From: Trema orientale
Taxonomy: Eukaryota; Streptophyta; Magnoliopsida; Rosales; Cannabaceae
DNA length: 64,000 bases
Assembly (NCBI GenBank): GCA_002914845.1
Contig: JXTC01000008.1
Span: 2,036,875-2,100,874 of the forward strand
Direction of reading: 5' to 3'
Position numbers and translations under genes: made by a program. Below the pieces are notes generated by a model, which was not told where the DNA came from, searched no databases, and saw only the letters and a program-made list of their open reading frames with translations. Below, piece after piece: positions 23,851 through 35,212 of the stretch (position 1 is the first letter of the stretch; each line of letters opens with the position of its first letter).

Positions 23851-24032
23851 GTATATATATATTTTTTAAAATTGGAGCTTAACTAATAACCTCTACTTAT
23901 TACTAAGTAAAGGAAAATACCTACTACTACCCAATTCCCACCCCACCCCATTAGGAATAATAGGTTTTCATACTTACCCCCGGTGTGACTCGAACTTAGG
24001 ACCGAGATCCCAAGTACTTAGTGCTCTTACCA
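23851..24032 (-). mobile_element. tRNA-derived SINE, copy 2
   Basis: On the minus strand it reads AAGTGGTAAGAGCACTAAGT (A box), then CCTAAGTTCGAGTCACACCGG (B box), then the body shared with the SINEs at 16327 and 45334, ending in an A-rich tail. The long direct repeat CTTGTACTTNCTATATATAT flanks it (about 23827-23850 and 24033-24056). Confidence 0.82.
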
Positions 24033-24651
24033 CTTGTACTTCCTATATATATATATTATGTAAACAATGAAGGGCGTGCAGCTCATTTACTCCTTAATGC
24101 AAATTCTCTGGTCTGTTCTCTCTCTTTCTCTATCTAAAAGCTAAGAAATCTCCCTTTTATTTAATTCAATCCATTTGGTTCTTATTTCTTTCTACCTGTA
24201 TCCGTAGTATTTCCAAGCATAATTATCATGTTTTTTTTTCTTTTCAACTCACAACCCAATATCATCATTATCTGGCCTTATTTCTTTGTCAAAACCATGA
24301 CTCTATTTTGTCCATATCACCATTAAATATCGACCTTTATTATATCAACACAATCACCACCATAATACTTTATTCTTGTCGTTAATATCATTAACGTCAC
24401 CACCATCATCACCTCTTCTATTTCGTAGTTGGTCCTTCAGCTTTGCCTTTACTAATCTAATCCGTAGTCACCGAACCCAACACACATGCATGTTAGCTTG
24501 TATATGCTTGATTCATCTCTTTGTTCATTCGAAATTCTAATTCTAGCTTTCTATATTTATCTTTGCATCTTTAGTAGTAACATTTCTTTTTCATTAATTT
24601 CCCATCTTCGTCACACATCCACACACTCTTGCTTATATGTATATATATATA

Positions 24652-24894
24652 GGTTGCCAATCCAATAGGTATTTGTTTTGTTAACCTATGTGTAGGCATT
24701 TTTTTTAGCCATTGGATCATCATTTAATGGTGATCCAACAGCTATAATGAGATGCATAAAAAGACGTGCATCATTAATACTATTTCTCTCTCTTACCTTT
24801 TTATTATAAAAAAATGTGCATAATAAATTTTCATTAGCCAAAATGATATCTATATATAAGTAAAAAAAAAAAAATACATACTGGATTGGTGTCC
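24652..24894. mobile_element. TA-associated MITE family, copy 2
   Basis: It begins GGTTGCCAATCCAATAGGTA directly after a (TA)n run and ends TACTGGATTGGTGTCC directly before another (TA)n run. It contains the inner hairpin around ATTTAATGGTGATCCAACAGCT. About 243 bp; no coding capacity. Confidence 0.85.
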
Positions 24895-27800
24895 ATATAT
24901 ATATATATATGCATATACATTCATGCATGTATAAAACTTGGTCAACAAGTTTCCTAGTTTAGTCATATTTACAACTATTCATATAAGCCTAGGTAATTTT
25001 GCATATATCTATTCATAGGCCTATTTTTATCTTTTTGTATTCCTAAAGCCTAATTATCTTTCTTATACCACTCTTTCTATAATACTTCATTTATATCATT
25101 TTCTTACTGGTCAATTATTTTTATATCACTTTTTTTACTAACTTGTTTTATAAGCTTCCCTGCATGCAATTTCTAACTCATGTACTTTAGTGATATTTGG
25201 GCACTAAGCGGCTCTTCTCGATCTCGTGCTTGATCTGTGGCACAAGTTCGAGGTGTTGTGCTCTCTGTATTATATATATATATATATATATCTGTCTCGT
25301 ATCTCTGCGATCTAGCAGGTACATAATTTGTATTGCTGCTCTAAGTGCGATCAATAATTTTGCTTCCTCTTCCTCGTAAAGTAATCTGTATTGCTGGCTC
25401 GAGTGCGATCGGTTACTTTGCTCCCTTTTTATTTATTGTGCGTATTTATTTAGTGATCTGTGTTGTTTTACCTCGCAACTGGTCGTGTCGCTAATTAAAT
25501 TTCAGCATTTTAATTTCAATTATTTATTATTATTTTCGATGATATGGTTGGACTTACCACTTCGTAATTCTAACCCCTCTAATTAACTAAAACTGGCATA
25601 TGGACGGTATCGCCTTCGTCAGTTTCTAACTATTTATTTTTCTGCACTTTATTTCTCTTGCTAACTTCTAGTTGACACTATGATCGATTTATTTGCCTCA
25701 GTCAAATAGTAATATTTAATTCCTTGTCTATTTATTTATTGCATTATTATATTACGCATTCTAATGTTCTAATTCAATTATTCTCTGCTTTGTTGTAATT
25801 AAGTACATATCATACTAATTAATCCAGAGCACAACTCCGACCCCGAACACAGTCCATCTAGCAAAATCCATGCTAGCCATTATCAACAATTGCTCTTAGT
25901 TTAACATACAATTGCTCCATGGAAACCATAGCAACTCTCTTCAGATTCATAAATTTTTCCACCGGCATAAATAATGACTTCATCTTCCAAGATCGTAACT
26001 TTAGACAAAGATTGGAACTTTTCAACAAGCCCAAATACAAAGCACACAGTTTTGACAGTCTAAAACCAAAAATTGTAAGTCAAATTACATAATTCTCAAG
26101 TTTTTCATTCCAACTTAAACTTTCGAACTTCTAAGAAAGAAAATGATACATATTTACACATTGATGGCTGAGGCGTCAATGGCTATAGCCACCACCCGCG
26201 GCTAACTCTGAGAACTACTACATCAGCAATACATGATATCGCAAGTCTCAACCAAATCCTGCGACTCTGAGATGTCAAAAAAAAAATATTAAAAAGTTGT
26301 TTGGTTGATTGGAAAGAAAGTGAAGTGGAAAATACAAAGCAGAAAGAAAATCAGATAGAAGGAAGAGCTTTCAATCTTGGGTTTCAAGGACTAATGTGTG
26401 ACAAAAATCGTCAATAATTTGGAGATCTAAATAATACAAAAAAAATATAGTTTGGGACCTAAGTGATAGGCTGTGGAAAGTGTAGGGAGCCCCATCCGAT
26501 AACTATCTACTTGCACGTACTCATACTATAAAAATTTAAATTAATTCTCATTTCTCATCTACAATTGTAATATTAACAAAATTTTTAATCTTTTGTTCAA
26601 TTTTGACTCCATGTACTTGACTTTATCTATATAGAACTTTATTCAATTTAGAGCTTCAATTTTACAAATAATTTTTTTTATTAGATAACAATTAGCAACT
26701 ATCATTTTGCAATCACTTAAAGTTTAAAATGCAATAAATTAAAGATAAAAAACAACTGAATAGTATTAAAACGATTGAAATCAAAAATCAACAATGGGAA
26801 CTAACACCGTTATGAGCAAAAAAAGAATCAAGTTCGAGAATAAATACAATTAAGCACGAATATCATATGACATAAAAAATAGCATGATTAATTAGGCACG
26901 AAAATAATACAATAGGCACAAGGTTGTGGAAACCTCATTTTGCTGCAATGATCAATTTCAAGGATCGTTTGATCTTGATCAATAGGCATGGCACCAAGCT
27001 AAGGTAGAGCAGCAGCAATATAACATCTAATTCAAAGCCAAGTGGAGATTTGTGAAAATATGGCTTTGACATTTAATGTTATGACAGTAGGACAAGCTGT
27101 CATGAAAGAGAAAGTCAATCACATGGATAATTAGTTTGGTCTCGACACTCTATATATGCGTCGCGAAAAAAAAGAAAACTTTCTAGAGTATCATAATTTG
27201 TCAAGATATTTCATATATATGTCATGACAATCAGGAAATTATGTGAAGACTTAGAATTACCACGTAATATAAAGGATCCAGATTTCTTTATTATAATTAA
27301 GTGAATAGATTCATAGGCTTAATTATAATTAGGAAAGTGGGTGGAGAATCTATATAGGTCATCTCTGTAATTGGATAATCAATGTGATGTGAGAGGAGCG
27401 TATCCTGGTCCAGAAAAAGAGGAATCTTTTTTGTATGATTTTATAAGTAGGTGTGTAGGTGAACACATAATCTAACTATTAGAATATATCATCAAAAGAT
27501 GTAACGTACAAGGGACTGTAAGTCTCTTCTAGATAGATAGAGAAACGGAGTGTATTCTATAGTAATCAGCATAGAATGAAAGAAGCAGAGAGAATTGGAG
27601 AGCAAAGAGAGAGTATCAAATACTAGAGTTTGCTGGTCAGGATTCTTTTTGGGATCTTGCACGGGACTTCTTCTTTGAGTAAATAGATAAAAAAGAAGGA
27701 TGGACAGAGAGAATTTGTGAGATAGAGTGAGTGAAACACTTGAGTCTATCATAATTCTTTCTGGGAAATTGTTGTGAGGGAATTGCCTTGTGATCTGTGA

Positions 27801-28429
27801 TTATTGTTTATCAATAATATTGTTGCAGTATGCTACGTACAATAGATATAGGCCGATTTATAGCTAAATCACTATAATTCTTGGTGTCTTATTATTGCTT
27901 TGATAGTGGTTTCTTGAACGTGTATTTTCTATAAGATTAATCCGTTGTTATCCCGAATGTTTTGTTGTGCCTGGTAGTTATCTGATTTCTCCACTAAGTT
28001 TATTATACTTTTATCCTCAACATAAAACGAATGCACAATTAGTTATAAAAATAGTATAATATTGAAATAAAAAGGGTCACACATAGCCTCGAAAATAAGA
28101 TAATATATAGATAACTGACACAATTAGACACAAACACGATAACTGGAATGAACCAGACAAATCACAACACGATTAACATCACTAACTATACTGACGGAGG
28201 CTAGAGGAGAAAAAGTAACCAAAAATTGTATTATCATTTCTGAATGATTTTGTCGTTTTTGTATTCTTATCGTCGGTGCTTTTATTTCATTTACGTCGGA
28301 AAATTCATCAACAGAACCGAAATGATAAACACAATAGATCCGATCGAGTATCCTCGGCATCGTCCTGATCTCTAAAATTCAATGCCCCAAGAGACTGTTC
28401 AAATCATTTTCCGAGATTAACATGCTAAG
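24895..28429. other. Non-coding stretch, possible gene and LTR relics
   Basis: No clear gene. At 25320-25440 a unit of about 58 bp (GTATTGCTG, CGAGTGCGATC) is repeated twice. On the minus strand, 25890-26080 has an acceptor-like TTTTTGGTTTTAG followed by 52 open codons (TVKTVCFVFGLVEKFQSLSK and on), which I do not recognise. The part at about 27070-27970 starts TGTTATGACAGTAGGACA and ends with a TATCAATAATATTGTTG-like 3' region, which could be a decayed LTR; this is weak. Confidence 0.3.
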
Positions 28430-28870
28430 GATGAACTTGACCAGCTGCCACCAGATTCAACACAAAAAACTGGACGCAACAGGGAAATTTAATAGTCATA
28501 AATAAGGAAAACATAGTGTTTTGTCTTAAAATTATTTTAAAGTACTTAATATAAAAAAAGAAACGGAGTCATGTCATCCATCTTGAGAGAGAATCACGGA
28601 AAATCCAGTCACGCAACCCTTTGTTTTCGTGATTTTTTTCCAAAGTGTGCAAGTAAACCATATCTTATTTGTTTTCCAATTTTCGTTTTTCTGTCTTTCG
28701 TGTTTTTGGCTGGAAGATTCATTATTTTTGATTTTATAATAACAGTCATTGAGTCTGAATTATTTCTTCATAGAGATATCAATCATCATGGCAGGTACGG
28801 ACATGTGGATTTTATTAATTGGCGAAACCGAGTCAACATAAGTGGGCATATAATATATTTCATGGGCATA
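28430..28870 (+). repeat. Orphan copy of the MATE3 distal upstream region
   Basis: Collinear with 34310-34790: AGATTCAA(C/T)ACAAAAAA, GAAACGGA, AGAGAATCA, AACCCTTT, TATTTGTTTTC, ATATCA(-)TCAATCATGGCAG and a closing AAGTGG. No MATE exon follows; similarity ends at about 28870. It looks like the upstream part of a MATE unit left behind by rearrangement. The 116-codon frame at 28571 lies wholly in this non-coding repeat. Confidence 0.7.
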
Positions 28871-29689
28871 TTTCATGGGCAGGTACTGGCTGTAATCCAC
28901 GTTAATCACATTATTAGATAATATGGTACGAAACTGAATTATTCTTTTAGTGGTGATTACGTCTAATCCAGAATTAAAGATGATAATTAAAGACTCGTTT
29001 AAATTCGGGTTTTTGAGGAACCAAAAACCTCCAAAAGACCTAAAAACTTTGCGACAAAAATACTCTATACTTGGGATTGAAACAAAGTTTCCCAAAACTG
29101 TGTGGACACCACTCATACGACTACCTATGACTACACCTTACTATCATTAAAAAAAAAAGGATAATTAATTAATAACCTAATTAAAAATTATTTGACAATC
29201 TTTCTTTTAAAAATTTTAATGAATAAGACACGGCTAGAGAAGAAACATCAAGGTGTAACTCAAGCATTCCAGCGCATCCAAGAGAACACCTATATCATGT
29301 ACTCAGCAACTCTACAACCAAAAATTTTAATAAATAAAAATGACGAAAAAACATTTACAAGATAAAACAAAAATTACAACCGAAATAAAATGGCAAACAA
29401 CTATCGACCTGTGCCTCATGATTGAAATTTGACTAAGCAAAACCCATTAGTGAATGTGAATGCTAGCAGTATTAGTATAGACCGTATATATTGTAAGTTG
29501 ATTAATGGAGACCTCCATCACTTCGTTGATCAACTTGAATATGCATTTGTTATCTATATTGTATATTTCAGTCATCTTGCACAAAACTTTTCTTTGTAAG
29601 AGGGCGATGAACTCCATATCTTTTGGTATGTACACTCCCATCATTGCTTTACCTCTATATTACGCTCCATAACTTGTTCCCTTATAGTA
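28871..29689. other. Non-coding stretch
   Basis: AT-rich; no gene recognised. The frames at 28760-29150 and 29447-29644 overlap repeats or lack family features. Confidence 0.35.
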
Positions 29690-30500
29690 AAAGCTGCTGA
29701 TGTAAATGATACGTAGGCTCTGGAATTGTGATAATTGTGGGAGCTCTAGTATGTTCAAGATCGTGTGCCTGTAATGGATGAGTTTCAGGAAATTGAATTA
29801 TCGTTGGAGTGGAAGGAAAAGGGGAATTAGAATTGGGTGGATTCTGAGTGCCTCAAGCAGTTTGTGCTGCAAATGGAAAAACACTATCATTGAAGACTAC
29901 ATGATTGATGAAATGTAGAGTCTGCCAATGGGTGTGCCAAACATTTATATCCTTTATGTACATTGCTATAACCCAGGAAGGTGCAAGGAATTGACCTGAA
30001 CTGCATTTTATGGTCATTGTAGGCTCTTAGATGTGGAAAACACAGGCAACCAAAGACTTTTAGAGCATTATAGCTGGGTTTTTGTTTGAACAGTTTTTCA
30101 AAGGGATTTTGACCATTGAGAACAGGTGTGGGAAGTCTATCGATAAAATAAATTACAGTAGCAAATGCATCATCCCAAAATTTAGCAGGCAAAGAGGATT
30201 GTGCTAGTAGTGTGAGTCCTGTCTACGATGTGTTTGTGTTTTCATTATGCTACTCCATTTTGTTAAAAGGTTTTAGGACATGAGATCCTATGAATCATAT
30301 ATAACCAGTGTTTGTAAAAATGAGGTGAGTCCCCTGTACTCACCTCCCCAATCTGTTTGGAGAGTTTTCAATTTATTATTAAGATGTAATTCTACCATAT
30401 TTTTAAAATGTAGGAAGACCTTATAAACTTCAGATTTTGCCTGGAGAAAATATATAAGTGTATCGAAAATAAGTATCTATGAATGAAACATTTTATTTGA
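29690..30500 (-). pseudogene. Copia-type retrotransposon integrase fragment
   Basis: On the minus strand the order is KSEVYKVFLHFKNMVE and QTDWGGEYRGL (integrase core, from about 30450), then AKFWDDAFATVIYFIDRLPT, NGQNPFEKLF and LKVFGCLCFPHLRAYNDHKM (30192-29930), CTFLGYSNVHKGYKC, and a downstream FINHVVFNDSVFPFA segment. This is the usual C-terminal integrase sequence of plant Ty1/Copia polyproteins. It is broken by frameshifts and stops (for example after the core and after FPFAAQTA). No gag, reverse transcriptase or LTR pair is seen, so it is a dead fragment. Confidence 0.88.
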
Positions 30501-31467
30501 ATCCATTTACAAATGAGATATGACATGCTCTAAAACCTGCTTGACCATTTTATTTTCACTTTTTGTTTTCAAAAATTGTTACTACTATTTTGAAAAAAAC
30601 TGATAATAGAAAAACGTTGATACCATTATTTTTTAAAACAAAATGAAAACGAAAACAAACCTAACTGGTACGAACACAAAGTCTCAGAGCCTCTTTACCT
30701 TCGAGCATGAAATGAGCCTTGACAACTCTGTACTCCGGCGATTGTTTGTCTTCTCCAGTGACCGTCTTCTCCTCTGGCAATTGCCCATCTCTTATAGTGA
30801 CCATCTTTTCCTCCGGCGACTTTCTTCTATATCGGTGAGGTTCTTTTTTCGAATTTATTTAGCTATTGTATGATTCAAATCTGAACTCCTAATTTCTAAT
30901 TGATGATGATATAGACAATCATGTGATTTTCGTTATGTTTTAAAATATGTTGAGTTTATTCGATTTTTCATCACACATATGGACTTGGTTTTGTAAATCA
31001 ATTTGAAAAAAGACACTAACCAGGTTTATTACACATATTCATACTAAAATGATAATTGAATTCCTCCTAGATATTCATATGCTCATCCCACTTCCCCTCC
31101 CATTTTTCCCTTCCAGATTTACATGATCATGATAGACCTTCAATTTATCAATAGAGTTGCTCCTTTACAGTCCTGGTTATTCTTTTAGGTTCGTACTACT
31201 TTGTTGTTTGTATCTTTCCACTCTTCTTTATAATTATTTAGCCATGGCTGTTAATATGTACAAATGGATGCATAAGAGTTTTATAAATAATTAAAGACTT
31301 TGTAGATATGACAGCATTTTGAAAACTGTAAATAGATATTTTTTTTAAACTCTTAAGTTTTTAGCCTTCAATCTTTATGCTTATTATGGGTGATTTTAAA
31401 GTTTTGGAAATCATTTTTGTGATAATTTTATGGACTTTTTTAAGGATGATGTTTTCTAATAACTTGT
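30501..31467. other. Non-coding stretch
   Basis: At 30720-30840 a unit of about 33 bp (GACCGTCTTCTCCTCTGGC-like) is repeated imperfectly three times; it may be a scrap of coding sequence. Nothing else recognised. Confidence 0.35.
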
Positions 31468-34140
31468 GACGACTGGAAATCCAAAACCATGACTTTTAGT
31501 AATTTTAGGTGAAAAAATAATTAAATATTAGTTTTACGAAATTTAAGAGAAATCAAGTATTAAATAATTGTTTTGGTCCTCAAATCATTATGAATTCCAT
31601 AATCATTAAAACTCTTATTCATTAAAATTCTTATTAATTTTTAATTACTTAAGAAAACTATACATTAAAGTTCAAGAAAATTTCAAGCTATCTCATTTGG
31701 ATACTCGTTAAAAAATCATAAATTATTTTGGTAAATTGAGTTCAAATGAAAGCTTTAGTCCAATGATCAAAATAATTTATAAGGAATCAAGTTCTCAAAT
31801 TAATAACAAGACTATCCTTCTACATCCACTTAGTAGATTTACTAATCTTGGCTAAATAATTAAATAAGGAAAGAAAGCAGAATATAGACACCCACCAGAG
31901 AAGAGGAGTGGGAAAGTAAATACAAGCTACGCAGCTTATCTGACTATCGGAATGACTACCTCAAATAGACTAATACCTGAAAGTGCAAGAAGTAGGGAAT
32001 GAGCATTCACATGCTCAATAGGAATCCAATTACATTTTTGAATAGACGCAATTTTACCAAACCTATATGGTTAATACCTTTTCTAAAACCCATTTATAAA
32101 CCAAATTTAGAAAATAATTGATATCCATATATTTATATATTCAAAACTAAAACTAAAACCACATAATTGTACATATCATAAATCATCTCATCCCATGAGC
32201 TCACATCCTCTCATCACGAACTAGAGTAACTCATTCTATGTGTACTAAATACTCTCTGCCTGATACATATCTCAAAAAACTGGAGGGACACCCATGTGTA
32301 TATGCTTACCGAACTAAAGGGACAACTGAATGCCTACGCCTACCAAGGGGGTAATCAGAAGACTCAGTACGGGTTTACGGGCTCTTACCGAGGGTGGGGG
32401 TATTGGCACCCACTAAACACCGCGATGCCTAAGATGTATCTCATATGTGATCCTATGGCATGTGCAATACTTAACAGTTCATAATAACCATACATTAAGG
32501 AATTAATTAAATCATCTTTTAAAGTCTCACCTGGCATTATTCTGGGATTTACTGTAATATGGGTAACACACCGCTGTATCACTCTGTAATCACAATTTTA
32601 AAAATATGTATAAAAGTCCACACAGTCTAATCCAAGTATAATCCAATGTGTTTCCAAAACTTATTAAACTATCGTATAAACCATGATTTTTCATAAATCA
32701 GTTATAATGCAATCAAAATAAGTATAAAACTAGGGTATTGAACCTCTACCTCAATATGGTAACTATACCAAGCTAAGGACACTTGAAAAAACTCCTGTTG
32801 GTCACTTATCAGACATATAATTTGTCAAAATAGGTCTCCAAGCTAGACTTGATCCGTGGTACGCAGAACGATACTATTCACGAGCATCAGAATTTGTGTC
32901 ACTTCGAAATATATCGATATTATATATCAAAACTCGTTTCTTGACCTCACTAAATCCAAATTTGACGTCACAATTCAGTTTCAAGGTCCTGAGCCTTGAA
33001 CGGGCTTTAAATCCGAGAATTACAAAAATGTCTCTTTTTGAAATTAATTTAAAAAGTATCTACTTTATGCAAAGTATTTAGAAAATATCATCTTTGCTGA
33101 ATATTCACAAAAATACTACTTTTCTGAAATTCAGAAAGTATCATTATCACAAAACTATTTAAGAAAATATCACTTTTGAAAACATTAGAAAAATTATCAA
33201 CTTTCCTAATTATTTGTAAAATTGTCCTTTTTGTATAGATATTTCGAAAAATAACACTTTTCTAATTTTAGCCCAAGGCTCAATCTCAATAGCAACAGAT
33301 TTCCAACCCAATATTATTTTGGTTTGCAAGAATACCACTTTTTGTTTTAAATCAGAAAAATACTATATTTTTTAATTCGAAAATTAACATACTTCTGAAT
33401 ATCATTTTAATGTCTACCAATAATAATTATTCATGATTTTAATCCCTCTTTCACCTCATATAATTATCTCAGGTAAAATAATTACCTAAATGAATAAATA
33501 TCACTTTTTAAGCATACTAGTAAAATGGCCAAATTGTCGAAATCTTACCAGTGGAGAGATGACGACTGAGACTGATCGAGAAATGATGGAGACGACGAGA
33601 CAAGTCCAACCGTACTATCGGTGTCGCGAAAAGGGGTGCAGTGAAGCTCTAGTAGCCGAAAAACCTCATGGTGATTGGAAACTTCAAGATGGCCAATCTC
33701 CGTTCTCCGACGACAAAATCCCGTGGGAAGGGGTGGCATGGCTTCGTCGGTGAGAGGCAGTCATGGTGGGCCAGCGCATCGGCTGGTCAGAGTAGTGGTA
33801 TACCGGCAGCGAGCTTTGAAGTTTCGGTGCTCTTTTTCTCTCTTAGAGACCTCTCTTGAAGAAGATGAGAAAATATGAGGGTCTAAATGCAATTTTTAGA
33901 AATTATAGATTTAATAAAATATTCCAGATATTTTGAATAAAATAATCAGAAATTGGTATTTACCAAAATACTATTGGTTCAAAATTTATTCTTTTGTCCC
34001 TATTTTTTATTCGGTTTTCACATAACTCCTAAAAGATTTTGAAAACGGGGACATTATCCAATACGTTCTGTAAAACAATTTATAGAATTACAACTTATGA
34101 AGTTTTCAATTTGCCACTGGCCGAGGTTTGAGTCGTGACA
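31468..34140. mobile_element. Repeat C: 2.67-kb element with inverted TGTGACGACT/AGTCGTGACA ends
   Basis: It starts TGTGACGACTGGAAATCC and ends GAGGTTTGAGTCGTGACA. The ends are inverted repeats, and the similarity extends into the flanks (TAACT before, AGTTA after). It contains GCATTATTCTGGGATTTACTG, shared with repeat A, and ACGGGTTTACGGGCTC, shared with repeat B. The right quarter (33545-33880) is GC-richer and gives short open frames with no recognisable domain. Solo LTR or non-autonomous element; no clear target duplication. Confidence 0.65.
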
Positions 34141-35212
34141 AGTTAGTTAGCTCCACTATTCCTAATTTTATAGGATATTTCCTAAATAAAATAATAAATT
34201 AAACCTAAATAAATAGATCGATAATTAATAAAATAAATATCTGTCAGAAAATTTTAATTTTGACATTAGCATGGAGAAAACTACTAGTCTAGATTAACAA
34301 GCAAAGGATGACTTTATAGGTCATCAGATTCAATACAAAAAAACTGAACGTAATTAGGAAATTTAATTTCTCTCCCCCAAAAAAAAAAAACTATGAAATT
34401 TAATAATCATAAAAAGGAAAGCATCGTGCTTTTTCTTTAAACTATTAAATTATTTATTTATTTATACTTTCAGAAACGGATTTGATCTGTCCTTATAGAG
34501 AATCATAGCAAATCCAATTTTCCTGCAAGTAACCCTTTATTTTGTCGAGATTGCCGTGATTTGATTCAGAAATGTGCAATAAATAACCATTTTTTATTTG
34601 TTTTCGTATTTTCGATCTCTTTTTTTTTTTTTTCTTCTTTTGGTGGCTAGAAGAAACTTATTTTATTCTTTTATATTGATTTTGAGCTCCCTATATAGGA
34701 TATCATCAATCATGGCAGATATGGACCGGTCACCGGTGGATTTTCCTTAATCAGCAACACGCAGCAGTAGTCAACTTAAGTGGCCAAATGATCCATTTCA
34801 TTGGTTAAAAAGATTGCTAATTGTATTAAGGACGTGACCACCATTAACAAAATAATTCGGCTTCTTACCAGCTTGTCTAATAATAATAGAATTAACTTAC
34901 ATGCATTATAGAAACCAAACGAGTTTAAGTCGTCAATTTTACCGATTACAGTAACAGAACTAACAGAAAGCTGAGAGAAATTATGTTAAAAAGAGAAAGT
35001 TGATATATATATATATATATATAGACTTTTGTTGTACTATCTCATTCAAACAAAACTAGAGAAAGATACTACTTTGTTAGAAAATCATTCTGTTGGCGGG
35101 GTTTATCGTGTTGAAGTCATTCACATCTTCAATATTGTTATAAAGAGGGAGTGTACTGTGAGAAGCTAGCCGTGCCACTGAGCTCTAATTAGAAACAAAT
35201 AAGTTAGTATCT
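34141..35212 (+). promoter_or_regulatory. MATE3 upstream region
   Basis: The distal part (34310-34790) matches the orphan block at 28430-28870. The proximal part (34800-35212) matches the MATE2 upstream region: AACAGAAAGCTGAGAGAAAT, GAGAAAGTTGATATAT, GTTAGAAAATCATT, GGCGGGG and GAAGTCATTCACATC. A likely core is CAATATTGTTATAAAG, about 70 bp before the ATG. A (TA)n run lies at 35000-35021. Confidence 0.6.

Noticed and set aside
27070-27970. Solo LTR
   Set aside because: The TGTTATGACAG start and polyadenylation-like 3' part are suggestive, but there is no clear CA end, target duplication or second copy in the window.
28571-28921. 116-codon open frame
   Set aside because: It lies in a duplicated copy of MATE3 upstream non-coding sequence, and the paralogous stretch at 34480-34790 does not keep the frame.
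33490-33878. Short overlapping frames in a GC-richer patch
   Set aside because: Three frames on both strands are equally open and none shows a domain; the patch is the right end of repeat C.
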